Counted from the stretch's first letter, positions 23,546 to 37,839 are shown. The stretch: 64,000 nucleotides of DNA from Nemania diffusa (GCA_038501195.1 JBBPUQ010000003.1:1070501-1134500); one strand, 5' to 3'. Notes: generated by a model not told the origin, from the letters alone. Numbers and translations are program-made.

Positions 23546-26500
23546 ATTTTTTTTAGTTAAAGTGTAGCTATTTTTAATATATTTTTAACTTAAAACAAAC
23601 TAAAATAAAAATAAATATAATATAAGTTTTTTAGCAAACTAAAAATATAGCAGTAAATATAAAAATTAATATATAAATTAACTCAATTTTTTTAATTTTA
23701 AAACTTAGTTTAACAAATTTGCTTTTTTAATTTGTTTAATTTAATAAGCGGTTTAATTCTGCATTACTATTTCTGTTTTTTAATTTTATAAAAAATTTTA
23801 TTAGCTTTTTTAACAGTTTATATATTAACTTTATATTAGCTTTAACTTTGCTATTTTATAAGCGCAATAAATTAAAGTTGTTTCGTTAAATCGATTTATT
23901 TTTTTTATAACTAATAATATAAGCTTTTAATATTTTTTAAAACTAAATCTTTTGCTTTTTTAATATTAAAGTTATTATTAAAATAATTTATAGCTATAAT
24001 ACGATTATATTTAATACTAGCTTTATATTTAAATATATCATATTTAAATAGTAATAGTTTGTAATAGCTAAGTCGAAAAAAAAAAAAAAACTAGTTAATA
24101 AATATAGCTAATTAGTTAAAAAGTAAAAAAAACAATAAAAATAATCGAAAATAGAAATTATATAAAGTTTTTATTAATTTAATATATATAAATTTATTAA
24201 AAAATATAACTTTTAAATTATAAAAAAACAAACTAAATATTAAGCTTAAACTATTATTTAAAAATAAAAAATCGAATATAAATATAAAAGATATAAAAAA
24301 AACTAATTGTTACTTATTATTGGAGTTTTTTAATTTAATAAAATTAAGCTTTTTTTTAATCTTGTTTTTTTTAGTAGCTTTTTTAACTGTTTGCGCTTTT
24401 TTTTTAGTTTGCAAAATAGCAAACTATACTTTTTAGTTTTTTTTTTAAAAAAAAAAAAAAAAACATTTAAATTTGTTTATAATATATATTTTAATAGCTT
24501 TTTTTAATTTATTATAAAGTTACTAAATTATAAAGTATTTAATTAATATTTAATTTTTTATATTTAAAATTATTAGTTTTTTAAAGTTTGCTAATAATAT
24601 AGCAATATAAAAAATATTTATAAAATTATATTTTTAACTGCTTTATTAATAAAAAAAAAATAAATAAATAAAATAAATAAAAAGAAAAATATCAAATAAA
24701 TATATAAAATAAACTATTTGTAGCTAATTTATATTAGTTTTTATAGTTGCTTTGTTATATTATATCAAGTTAAAAATATATATAAGCTTTATTTAAAAAT
24801 TAACAAAAGCAATATATTAATAATTATATTTTTTAATATTAACTATTATAATTTTAAAAATAATTTGTTAAATTTATATATTTTATTTTTTAATAAAAAA
24901 TTTATCGGAATTATTTAACTTAATTATATAATATAAACTATAGTATTTTTTAACTTCAACTTTAAATAATATATTAAAATTATAATAAGTTTTATTAATA
25001 AATAATTTTATATAAGCTTAAATTTTTATATTAGCTATTTAATTATATTTTTTTATTTTTTATATAGTAATAAATAAGTAATATTTTTATTAATTAATTT
25101 ATTTTTTATTATAGTTGTATAAAAGTATAAAACTTTTAAAAAAAAACAATACTTTAGTTTAAAAAAAATATAAAATATTTATAAAAATATATTTTCGAAA
25201 AAATTATAGCTATTAAAATAATTTAAATAGTCGAAATTTTTCTAAATAAAACAAGTTAATAAAATATAAAAAATTATCGACTTTATTTTTTTGTAGTTTT
25301 TTTATATTATAATATTTATTAGTTTGTAAATTTTTTATTATTATAAATATAATTAATAAACCGGTTAATTTTGTAGAAATTTTTTCGATTTATTTAGCTA
25401 ATTTTTAAAAAAGTTCAAAATAAACTTTATTTTTTGAAATAATTTATTTTTTATTAACTTTAAATCGTATTATTTACAAAATATATACTATAAAATTATT
25501 AACTTTTTTAGTACTTGTGTTTTTTTTTCTTTTTATAATATTAGTTATTTTAAAGTAGTTTTAAAAAAGTAAAGTTAAATTTATTAAATAAATAAAGCTG
25601 CAGTATTAGTTATTATTTTATTTTAACAAAAAAAAATAAGCTATATAATTTAAAAGTAAAAAGTTAAAAAAATAAGTAGTAACATTTTTTTACTAAACAA
25701 TTTAAAAATAACAGAATATTTTTTTATATTTTGTAATAAAAAAAGTAAATATAAAAAAATTAACAAAAAGAACAAGTTTTTACAAAATATTATAAATTAT
25801 AAAATATTAATAAAAACTACTGTAATTAATATTGCAAATATTTTTAAAAACAACTTATTAAGTTTTTTTTTTTATATCTGTTTTAATAACTTTATATAAA
25901 TATATATAACTTAAAAGTTTTAAAAAAATATTACTAAAAATAAAATTATATATAAACTTTTTTATATTATAAAAAATAAAATATATTATTATTATTAATT
26001 TTAACAAAATAAGCTATAATTATATTTAATATTTAAAAATTATATTAATTAAAAACTCAAGTTTTTTAGTTTGTTATATTATAGTTTATTTATAATTGTT
26101 TAAAAAATTATAATTTATTATATATTTAAAATTTAGAAATAAAAATAAATAAAAGCTATAATATTTAGTATAACAATTAAAAGTTTTAATATAAGTATTA
26201 AATATTTAGCGATTTTTTTTAGTTTTTTTTTTAATTAAGCTTTTATTATAATAAAAAATTAAAAAAGCTATTAAGTTATTTTTAATAACTATAAGTTAAA
26301 TTATACTTTTATTACTTTTAAAACTTAGATATATTTTTTGTTTTAATAACACTGCTATAATATAAATATAAAAATAAAATAAAAAATAAAATTAAAAAAT
26401 ATATTGATTTAATAATTGTTTATATATAGTTTTAATATTTTTATTATAAATATAATAATAAATAAATAAAAGTATTAAAATTATAAATAAATAAAAGTAT

Positions 26501-29500
26501 AAAAGTATAAATAAAAAAAGTAAAAATAGGAAAATTTTTTAAAAAGTAAAAACTAGTACAATAAACTTAAATAAAAAAAAAGAAATAAAAGCTAGCAATA
26601 TATTCAAGTTTAATATTTTTATTTAATAACTTTTTTTTATAATTTTTTTAATATAAAATAAATAGTAGAAAAAATGTTATTTTTTTAAATTATTAAAAAA
26701 CTTTATATAATTAACTAAACTTTTTAAATATTTTTAAAAAGTTATTTATATTATATAAAGTTTTATAGTTTAATAAATAAATAAACAGCTTTTTTTAAAT
26801 TTTTTAAATAGTTTATAATTTTTAAATAACAATTTTGCAATAGCTATTAGTACTTTAGTTTATAAGTTTTTTAATTTATATATAAATTATTGTTTAATTA
26901 ATTATTTAATTTGACTTTTTTAAATCAAATTAAATTTTTAAAAATAGTTATATTTGCTTATTTATTAATATATAAAATTTGCTACTTTTATTAATCGCTT
27001 TTTTTTTTTTGTTGAAATTTTAGCTGTTTTTAATAAATTTTAACTATAATATAATATTTTTTTAGTTTATATTTTTTTTATTTATATAATTTTTTTTTCT
27101 GAATTAATAAATTTTTCAAATTTTTAATAATTTATTTTTAATATTTTTTTTTTAATAATTTTTATAACTTATTTATATTTTTATTACAAAATTAAAAAAT
27201 ATACAACATTATTATATTTATTAAAAGTTATTATTTTTATATTTAGAATTAATATTTTATTTTATTATTAAATCAAAAAATTTTTAGTTTTTATTATTTT
27301 AATTATTAACTTAAATTATAAAAATTCAATAGCTTAAATATAATTGATATAATATAACTTATTAATAAAAAAGTTTATGAAATAAAATTTTTTAATATTT
27401 AATATATTATAAATATTTAAAAAACTTGTTAATTTTTAACTCTTTTAATTAACTATATTATATTATAAATTTTAGCATATTTTTAGTTCAAAATTTTATG
27501 TAGTATTACTAAAAATTGCTATATTTATTAAAAAGTACACTTTAATATTTTTAAAAATTTTAGCGCTTTTTGATTTATTTTTATAGCTATTAACAAAATT
27601 TTTAATTGAAACATTATTTTTTGCACTTTTTATATTAAAACAAATTAAATTAGTTTTTAAAGCAAATATATTTTTAGCTTTATATATAACTATTATAAAA
27701 CTAAAAACTTTTATATTTAATAATTTAGTATTTTTAATATAGTGTTTTGTAAATTTTATAAATGCTGCTTTATTTGTTTTAAAATATATAATAAAACTAG
27801 TATATAATTATTTTTTAAATATATTTCGATTTTTAGTTTTGCTAATAGTACTTATAATAATTATAAATTTATTATTTAAAAAGTTTATTATATTTAGTAT
27901 TATAACAATTTAGTAATTAATTAGCTTAAAACAAATAAATAAATTATTAAGCTTAAATTATATATTTGTTTTAATAATAGTACTATTAAATTTATTATTT
28001 CTTTTTTTATAGTTTATAAATTAATTTAAATATAAATTAAAAGTTCAGTTAATAAAAAAAAATAGTTAAATTAATAAAAAGCTATTTTATTTATATATAT
28101 TAAAAATTTTTAGTTTTTTATATTTGTAATATTTTAAATATTTTTATAAATATAATATGTATTAACTTTTAAATTAAAAATTTTGTTTTTTATTATTAAC
28201 ATTAAACTGTTAAATTAATAAAAAGTGAACTTAATATATAAAATATAAAAAAAAAAATTGCAAAATAACTAAATATTAGCTTTATATACTACTAAAAGAT
28301 CTATTAATTTTATTATAATAGTATTTTATATAAAATCTTTATTGTTTAAATTTTGTTTTTTTTTTTAAATATTTAAAAACTTTTAATTGTTTTATAGTTT
28401 AATAATTATAACTTTAAACTTTTTAACTTTTAATCGAGCTATTATTTGCTTAACAATTAATTTTTTTTTTTTTTTGTTATTTATATTTAAAGCTTTATTT
28501 AAATTATTTGTTAGTTCAAAATTATTAACAATTTTTTTTACAGTTTATATATTTTTGTATATATTTATAAGTTTTTAGTAGCTTTTGTTATTTTTAACGA
28601 ACTTTTTAAGCTTATTTATATAAAAAGTATTTTTGAATTTAATATTATTTATATTTTTAAGCTTGTATTTATTTTTTTCAAAAATTTTTTTAATTTAGTA
28701 AAAGCTGTATTATTTATAAAATAGCTTTTTATTGTTGTTTATATCAATTTCGAGCTTTTTGTTATATAAAAGTATTAGTATATTTATTTATAAACAGTTT
28801 TTAATTTTATAAATGTTATGTTAATTTTTAACTTTTGTTTGCTTTTGTTTTTTTTAAGTAATAATTCAGTAAATTTTGTTAATGTTTTTTTGCTAGTGCT
28901 TTAATTAGCAAACTTATATAATAATTATATTTTTAGCACTTTTAACTTTGTTTTAGTTTAAAACTTTTTATAAAGAAATAATATTTTCGATAAATATAAT
29001 AAACAGTTTTTTATAAATTAGTTTGTATATATTGCATTTATAATATTTAATAGAAATATAATTAAATTAAACAACTATGTTTAAATAATTTATTTAGTTT
29101 TTTTTAGTACTTTTTGTTAATTTTATTAAATTTATTTTTAAAAAGATATGTTTTTTTTTAATAAGTTTCTGCAATTGTAAATAATATATTGAATTAAAAA
29201 TTAATTTATACTTTATTTTTGTAACAGCTTTTTTAATTTTTTTTTTAAACTTTAAACTATTGTTATATTTTAATTTAATTAAAACATTATATTGTTTAAA
29301 AATTTTATAATTTAAAAATTTATAAACATTTTTAATAGTTTAGTTTTTTAAAGCTTTAATTTTAATATATTTTAAAAATTTGCAGCAAGTTTTAACAATA
29401 TACTTTTTTTTTGTTTTATAAAAATATTATTTAAATGTTTATAACTTAAAAAACTAAAAAATTTATAAATATATTTTAATAATGTTTTTTTTTAAATTTA

Positions 29501-32500
29501 CTTTTTTAAGATTTTTAATATATAATATATAACTTAATTGTTTTATAAACATTACTATAAAGTTTTTTTTAGTAGTACTGTTAAACAATCTATTAAATAG
29601 TTTTTTTTTTTTTTTAATATGCAAAACTATTATAACAAGTTTGTATTATTTGCTTTTAAAGCTTTTTAATATTTAATATTTAGCAAAATAGATATTTCAG
29701 AGTTGCTTTTTTTTACAGTTTACTATTTTGAAAAAAATGTTTTATAGTTTGCTTTTTAAAATTAGCTCTACATTAAATACTAATTATTTCTAAAAAATAT
29801 TATAAACTAGTTAAAAAATAAGCTATAATAAAACTTTGTTGATTTTATTTTTTTGCAAGTTTAAATATTGCTTTATATAATTTTATATTTTTTAGTATAT
29901 AATATTTATACTGTTTTATGTTTTTTATATTAATTAGAACTGCGTTTATAAACTGGGCTTTTTTTTTGTTTGCTATTAAAGTTAAGCTGTAATTTTTTTA
30001 AAAATTTTATTAATTTAACAATATAAAATCGTTAATATAAATTTATATAGCATTAAATTAAATGTTAATAAAATTATTAATATTGCTTTTTTATTTGTTG
30101 TTTTTTTTGTTTAAAAATTTTAGCAGCTTTTTTAATAAACTATTTACTACAGTATATTTTTTTTTAGTAACATAATATATTTTAAAATTAAACATTTTAA
30201 TATAAGCAATTTATTGTATTAAAGTTATATTAAATAAAACGAAAAAGCTATTATTAAGTTAAGCTATTAATACTTTAATATTAGTTTTTAAATAAAAACA
30301 AATTTTATAAAAATAATTGTATAAATGTTTTAATATTTTTACTATAACTAAACACTTTTTTTTAATAGTATTATAGTTTAGTTTTAAACTTTTTTAACAC
30401 TTTAATTTATATTAAACTAGTTTAATTATATTATTAATTAATTAAGCTAAAATAAATTTTTATTTTTTATTAAAAATGTCTGTTTTAACTTATATAGAAC
30501 TATTTTTATAATTAATTATAATAAAAATAGAAATATTAATTAAAACATTTTTAAAAGTTTATATAACTTTATATTAAACTAGTTTTTATATAAAAGCAAT
30601 GTTTTTTTAAATTAATATAATTAAAAATAAAACAATAATTAAATAACTTTTAATTTAAATATAGTAGTATATTATAACATTTAAAAAAAACTTTATATAT
30701 AAAAAAGTAATATATTTAAACTATTTTATAATTTTAATTATTTTAGTTTTTATTAGTTTTTAGCTATAAATATTATATATATAACTTATAACTTTTGCTA
30801 AAAATTAATACTATTTGTTTTTAGTACTACTAACAGTTAAACCAGCTAATTTAAAATTAAACAATATAGTATTAATGTTTTTAATATATTTTATTATAAA
30901 TTGCTAAATATTTAAAGCAACTTTTTAATTTTTATAGTAAGTAATAAAGCTTTTAATAACAATATTGTTAAAAAAAAATTTATATTTATAAAATAAAATA
31001 TTATATAAAACTTTTAATAGAACTTTTAAAAAATAAATAATAAAGTTAATATAACTTTAAAATAAAGTAATTATTTATAAAGTTTTTAAAAGCATAAAAA
31101 AAGCAGTATATATATAACTATATTTATTTAAAAATATTTAATTGTAACTAAAAAATAAATCAATAATTAATAAAATTTTATATATAGCGAAGTTTTTAAT
31201 AAATTTATTACAATTTTTAAAAAAACCGGCATTTTTTATAAAAATATTATTTAGTTTAATAGCTAAATTAATTAACTAAAACTTTTTATTTGCTTTTTTA
31301 ACAACAAACTAAACATTATAATAAAAAAAATAAAACTTTTTTAATATTTTATTTTTTAGTTATGTTTTAAATATTTTAATAACTTTTTTTTTTAATAAAA
31401 TAAAAATTGGGATTTTTTTTGCTTGCTAAGTTTTATAAAAAACTGTTTTAATTATATATAAAAATACAACTTTATTTTTAAACTTGTTTATTTTTAAAAA
31501 GTTTTAAGCTAATACTATTTTTTATTTAAATAAAACTTTTAATAATACTGCTTTTTTTAGCTTTATAAGTTTTGTACTTTTTAAATTTTTTATAAGCTTT
31601 TATACTTTTTTTAGTATTAATTTAATATTTTTTGCTGTTTTAGCAAACTTAAACTAAATTTAAATAAACATTTTTAGAAATAAAAGTTAAATAAACAAGT
31701 TGTAATTTAAAAATTCCAGTTTTTTTAATACTAACATAAGTATTAATTAGCTAATACAATTGCTACTTTTTTATAAAATATTAAAATTAATATTTTAAAA
31801 ATATATACTACTAATATATAATTTTTAATTGTATATATATTTATTTAAATTAAATAACTTGTTTTTTTTTTAATTAATTAATACTTTTTTTTTTAATACT
31901 AACTTTTTTCAATTGTAAAATTTTAGTAGTATAAATCTATTAAACAAAACATTATTTCAAAAATTTATTTTTTTTATTTTATTTTTATATATTATATTAA
32001 TACTAAAAGTATTGTTTTTTAAAATATTAATACTATAGTTAATAAATTTATTTTATACAGTTTATAGTTTTGTTATTTTAGCTTTTTATAAAACTGCTTA
32101 AATTGCTGTTTTTATAATATTAATAAAATTCTTATTTAAAAAATTTGTTAAAACTTTTTTATTATTATTGAAACTAAAATTTTTAAAACATACAAAATTA
32201 TTAAAATTAACATTTTTTTTATATAAATTATTATTTAAAATTATATAAAAACTTTTTAAAATTAATAATAAAAAATCAAATAATATATAATTTTTTAACA
32301 ACAACTATTGTTTATTTATTTGATAAAATAATATTTTGTATTTATTTATATAAAAATTTAGTTGATTTTTATAAAAACTAATAATAAACTAATTTATAGC
32401 TTATAAAAAGTTTTTTTTATTATTTATTTAATTTTTTAATAAATAAATAGTATTTAGTTTTTTAATATATTAACAATATTAGCAATATTAATACAGAAGT

Positions 32501-35500
32501 TTTTTTTTAGTAAAAAAACAAAAACAAAAATATAAGCACTATTAAATTGTATATTATATATATAGTACTTTTTGTTATAATATAAAAATATTTATATATA
32601 TATAATAAAGTTTATATTTAACAAAAGTAAAAAAGTTGCATTTTTTGATTTAATAATATATAAAGCTAAATTAACACTTTTTTTTATTAAATAAATTTAA
32701 GTTTTAATAACTTTTTTACAAATAGTACAAAATAACTTTTTAATAAACTTTTTTTAAATTAAATTAGTTTTTTATATTAATAATTAATATTTAATAATAT
32801 ATTTGTTTATTAAAATATTTAATTAAACTTTAGTATTAATAATTGCAGTAATAAGTTTGCTAATACTATTATAACTTATAACTATTGTAAATTTAAAGCA
32901 AAACTTAATAAAGTTTTTAATTGTTTTTAAAAATATAAGTATTAAACAAACTATAATAACTAGTACTTTTTGAAAAAACTTTTAATTTATATATAATTGA
33001 TTTAATTTTATTATTACAACTATAACATATAAATAATTAAGCTTATTAATATTACTGTTAAAATTTAATGTTTTAATTTTTAAAACAATTTTAATTATAT
33101 TTAACTTTTAGTTTTAATAATTTATTTATATAAATATAAAAAAGCTTTATTGATTTAAATTAAACAAAACTATTGCTATTATATTTATAAAAAATTTTTT
33201 ATTAAGTTATAAATTAATAAAATATAAAATTTTGCTTAATAAAATATTAATTACTTCAATTTTTAAACTTTTTAAGTTTTAATATAGTTGTTTAATTTTT
33301 TATAATAAAATTTTAACAAATTTAAAAGTTCTTATAATTATGTTTTTAATTATAAAGTTTATTTTTTTATTAAATATATTTTTAATTTTTTTAAACTAAA
33401 TATATTTAGTTAATTTTTATATATTTTTAATAAAAAAAACAAATATTGTATTAAATATTTTAAAACTTTTTTAATTAAATTTTATATTTATATTAATAAA
33501 GTTTTAAATTTAGTTAATAGCGTTATTATTTTAAATTAATAAAATGTTTTAATTAGTACTAGTAATATTGTTGTTATTGTTTTTTTTTTGTTTAAATAGC
33601 TTTATATATTTAGTAATAGTTATATTAATTTATAAAATGTTAATATTTAAAAAGTTTTTATTAAAAATATATCTAATATATTTTTTAATACTATTTTTAT
33701 TATAATATATAGTTTAAAAATATTTGTTTAATAAACTTTTATTTATAAAATGTTTAATTATTACAAAACTTTTTTTAATTATATATACAACAGTATTTGT
33801 TATATTAACTTTTTTTGCTTTTAATAAATTAAATTTTATATTTATAATATTAATTATTTAAAAGTTATATAAAATTACAACTATTAATAAAATTTAATTA
33901 GTTTTTTTAGCTTAATAGTTATAATATTTCTATTTAAATTTTTTATTAAATTTAATAATTTTTTTAAATATAAGTTAATAATACACTTTTTAAACTAAAT
34001 AAATATTTTTATTAAAACAAAAAATATAAATTTATTTAAAAGTTTTTTTAATAATACTTTTGTTATTTTTTTTAGCTTTTTATATTATATTTAAAAAAAG
34101 TAGTAAAATTTTCTATAAAATTAAAAAAGTTTTATTTTTTAAATATTACTTTTAGTTGTAATAAATAATATTTTTTTTGTTTATTATTTATATTTATTTA
34201 TAATTTTTAAAATAATATTTTAATTTATTACAAATATAGCAATTAATATTATTTAAGCTTTAGTTTGTTTTATATTTTTTTTAGCTTAATTGTTTTTTGT
34301 TGTTTTTTAACTTAAAACTAGTTATAGCAAAAATATTTAAAGTTAAATCAATAAATAAAGCTTTTTGTAATTAAAAATTTAACTGTTATAATAAAAAACT
34401 TAATTAATATAAATAATAAAAAAGCTATTTATATAATTATATAATAAAAGTATTTAAAAAAAATGTTTAACTATTTTAACTTTAAAAAATAGTAAATTAA
34501 AAAAAAGCTAGTTTATTTTTAATTTTAGCTTTTTTTTTTTTTGTTAGTTTTATTTTTTAAATTGCGATTTTTATTTTTTTTAGTTATTTTATAACAAAGT
34601 TAACTTTATTATTAAATTAGTTTTTAAATGTAACAGTAGATTTTTTTTGCTATAAAATTATAAATTTGCTGTTTATTATAACTTGCTGTTAAAACTAAAT
34701 AGCTTTAAATAGCATTTAAGCTGCAAAAAATACTAAAATATAATAGTTTTGCTAAAAAAGCTGTTAATTATATAAGTTTTTATTATATATATATTATATA
34801 GTTTTTACGTTTTTAGTTTTAATGTTATAATAATTTAGTTTAAATATTATAACAGTTTATTTTATTAGTTTAAGCTGCAATTAATTATAAACTATAGTAT
34901 ATAAAAAGTTATAGTTTGTTTAAAAGCTAGTTATAATATATTTTAGTATAAATTTTTTAATATTTTTAAATAGTTTATAAATAAAAGTTTTATTATTAAA
35001 AGTTTTTTTTGTTTTTTTTATTTTTTTTATAAAAATATAATACTTTTTAAAATATAACTTTATATTTTTAATAGTGTTTTTTTTTAGCTTTAACTTATAT
35101 TTTTTTAATAAAATTAATAAAAAGTATTGCTATTTAAAGTTGTTATAACTAAATATTAATTTAAGCTTTTGTTTAATTTTTAACTAAGTGTTAATATTTT
35201 TAATATATTTGTAAATAATTTTTATTTACTGTTTTAACTATATATAAATAAATAACTGCTTAATTAAAAATTAAATAAAAATTTTTTAAGCTGTAAATAA
35301 TATTTTAAGCTGTTTTAATTAATTAGTAATAATATTTTTATTAAACAATAAATAAAAAAACATTTTTAGATCAAAAAGATTTAATAAAATTGTGTAAATA
35401 ATATTTTTTATATTTTTAGTAATTAAAGCTATAACAACTGTAGCAATAGTACTGCTATTAAATACTTTTGTATTAAAGCTTTAAGTAATAAAACTAAAGC

Positions 35501-36655
35501 TAATATTGCTGCTAAAACTAAATTAGTAAAATATTTTAATAGATTTATTTAAACTTAATAATATAAATATAATAAAAATATAAATTTATAAAATAATAAA
35601 TAAAAAAATATTTGATTTAAACAAATATAATAATATTGCTAAAATAATAAACAATTATTTAAGTATATATAAAACTATAAAGTTAAAAAGTAACAAAAAT
35701 ATTTAAGTGTAACAGCAGTTTTAAATAGTTTAATAACTACAATTTAACAAACTATTAAAAAGTAATAAACTTTTTATGTTTTAATAAATTAATTTAATTT
35801 TTTTATTGTTTTATTAAATAATGTAACTAATACTAGTTTATTAATAATTAATTTGTACTTTTGTTTATTAGTATATTTTTTTAAATTTAAAATATATTTA
35901 TATTTTAAAATTATTATTTTGTATTAGTAGCTTGTTATTGCTATTTATTTATTTAATTAATTATAATTTTTATTTTTAATTTATATATTTATAGTTATAA
36001 TATAGTTTTTATAGTTTAATGTAGTAAAGCTATGTTTTAGTTTAGTGTATTAAAATATAACTAACTTTTTTTTATTTTAATTTTAAAAATACTACTTTTT
36101 ATATTAAACTTTATATTTAATAGTAGCTTAATATTAGCTATAACTTTTGCAATAATAAAAGTAGCTTTAAAAATTTAAACTAAAACATTTAATTTTTAGT
36201 ATAACTAAAATAAAAATATTAAATATTTTTTAGCTTTTATAAATATGCTTTTAAAACTATTGCTTTTGTTGAAAATTTTGTTAATTTAAGCTTTAAAAAA
36301 CTGAATATAATAAAAAAAATAGTGTTAGTTTTGTTGTTTATAATATTTTATTTTCGTTTTTTTTTTTTTATTAGTTAAAGCTTTAGTTTTAAGATTTAAT
36401 AGTTAATATAATATGAAGCTTTACTAAAAATATTAATAAAACAAAGTATATAATATATACTATACATTTTAAAAAACTAACTATAGTTATATAGATTATT
36501 TTTAAAAATTTAAAGTTTAAAAAAATAATAAATAAATAACGCAAATATATATTCGGGTGTAGCAGACTTTTAAAAAAAGCTGCGTAAAAGGCGTTTTAAT
36601 TATTTTTAACTAGCATAAGCTAACTATTTTAAATAAAAGAAAAAAAAAACTAAGT
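23331..36655. mobile_element. AT-rich decayed block 2: repeat-bounded retroelement-like insertion
   Basis: About 13.3 kb with no supportable gene. It is strongly AT-rich but less saturated than the two outer blocks: TC, GA and CG still occur at a visible rate (for example TCG at 24073 and 28751). It is bounded by matching direct repeats, so an LTR retroelement, probably enlarged by nested insertions, is the simplest reading. At about 12.9 kb the interior exceeds a single typical 5-8 kb element. No reverse transcriptase or integrase motif can be read after the decay, so the element class is not established. Confidence 0.6.
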
Positions 36656-36710
36656 CTTGATGACTTAATCAATCTAACCCCTATGTGGTCAGGCTACTCA
36701 CACTGTCTCA
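36431..36710 (+). repeat. LTR-like direct repeat, right copy
   Basis: Partner of 23266-23545. Here the inner (left) side is AT-decayed and the outer 55 bases, from about 36655, are of ordinary composition, ending CTGTCTCA. The mutational border therefore runs through the repeat on both sides in mirror fashion. Confidence 0.75.
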
Positions 36711-36790
36711 ATAGTCGCGCGTTCTAAGTTCAATTCTAATCGCGTTACATTGAATCCCGGCCCTGCTAACTTTCTCTATCTTATTTCCAG

Positions 36791-37027
36791 GATCGGCTCC
36801 CGGATGGCCATGTCAAAACCCGTGTAACCGCTATCCATTTCGAAGACCCTACCGCCGTCCCCTTGGAACCGGGCTGGGTTATGGAGCTCATACCAATACT
36901 CATCGACGAGGGGACAGTCAAGGTGGGGGATCAACAGCACACCCCGAACACTTATTTTCATTTGACCGCCCAAGCTCGAGTGTCAGGGAACTTCTATGGC
37001 ATCTTGCTACTGTCTCACATCGCGTAG
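36791..37027 (+). CDS. Orphan 3'-terminal exon, possible other half of the gene at 22889
   Basis: A textbook acceptor (GCTAAC branch, pyrimidine run, TTATTTCCAG) ends at 36790. The frame starting directly after it stays open for 78 codons to TAG at 37025-37027. The protein is beta-rich in appearance (HVKTRVTAIHFEDP, then GWVMELIPILIDEGTVKVGD). There is no upstream exon in the 80 bases before the repeat, so the 5' part is missing locally. Phase 0 here matches a phase-0 break after DDIK in the 22889 gene across the 13-kb insertion. The opposite strand of 36776-36973 is also open, starts with ATG and looks protein-like; strand assignment rests on the acceptor. Confidence 0.4.
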   Translation, partial: DRLPDGHVKTRVTAIHFEDPTAVPLEPGWVMELIPILIDEGTVKVGDQQHTPNTYFHLTAQARVSGNFYGILLLSHIA

Positions 37028-37069
37028 CGAGGATTTCAAGAATGGCTGTCAAAGGAAATCTCCCCCGCC

Positions 37070-37839
37070 TCAGCCGAAGTTCCGGATCCAGTGGAGGTGG
37101 GCCATGATAGACATGAGGTGCCGACGCCTCTGCTCCGCAATCTCTGTGCTGTTCTCTACGAAAGTCGCAAAATCAGGATGTAGGAGAATATCGACGGGAA
37201 TGCTGTTACGATGCAGAAAGTCGAAGTCCATTTTGATCGTATCTGCGGGCCGGATTGTTTATCAGCTATTCGGCATGGTAGCACAGGGGGAGAGAGATAA
37301 AGCTGCTCACTCGTGACGTTGACGTAAACAGGGGCGCTATAATCGTATAGGACCTTGAAGTCCACGTTGTTGATGGAGTCTGCGGGCCGGTGGCTCTTAG
37401 CTAATTCGACTTTTCGTTAAAATAATGGGTAGAAGAGCTAAAATTGCCTACCTCCGACATGATTATTATCCCTCCCTCTAACTCCGATATTGTCATAATT
37501 CGTTCGTGTCCCAATCTGTTGCGCAGTGCTGCTCTCAGGGAATCGATATTGATCTCTCTGGTGTGCGATTCCTTCATTCATCGGCACACCGTCCCAAGCA
37601 TACCAGAACTTGCAATTAAACTCCTTACAAGTTGCCCCTCGGTAAATTTCTATAATAGTGGTCAGCGAAGCGGTGCTGGGGAGAGGCTAGACGGATCGAT
37701 GCATTGGCATAGGCGGAAACCTACCACCGGGCTCCCCCAAATCAGGGCCTCCATTATTAGGATCTAGGAGAGCTATGAATCGGAACGGGGCGCTCTTCTG
37801 ACACTCGCATCTTAGCGGCCAATCTTGAGTTGCCGACAT
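37070..37839 (-). CDS. Orphan protein, four exons, 191 residues
   Basis: Exons 37839-37725, 37649-37452, 37400-37311 and 37242-37070 join in phase through introns of 75 nt (gtaggt..tatag), 51 nt (gtaggc..attag), 68 nt (gtgagc..cgcag). All junctions are phase 1, and only this spliced path yields one continuous product. No unspliced frame exceeds about 70 residues, so the gene is easily missed. The product begins MSATQDWPLRCECQ, has CKEFNCKFWYAWDGVPMNEG in the middle and ends with VDILLHPDFATFVE and a basic helix (AEQRRRHLMSIMAHLHWIRN). A related pair of phrases, NNVDFKVLYDYSAPVYVNV and KMDFDFLHRNSIPVDIL, looks like an internal repeat. There is no signal peptide or membrane segment. I recognise no family. 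It converges with the orphan exon ending at 37027. Confidence 0.6.

Noticed and set aside
28387..28578. Open frame of 63 codons in central AT block
   Set aside because: Composition is Phe/Leu/Ile/Lys only, as expected from poly-T/A sequence; no gene features.
32098..32304. Open frame of 68 codons on the minus strand in central AT block
   Set aside because: Asn/Phe/Lys/Leu-rich product of AT-decayed sequence, no recognisable motif.
36776..36973. Minus-strand open frame opposite the orphan exon, protein-like in appearance
   Set aside because: The plus strand has a very strong splice acceptor and a phase match to the left gene half; the minus frame is preceded by an in-frame stop and has no splice link to the neighbouring minus gene. 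Kept as an alternative only.
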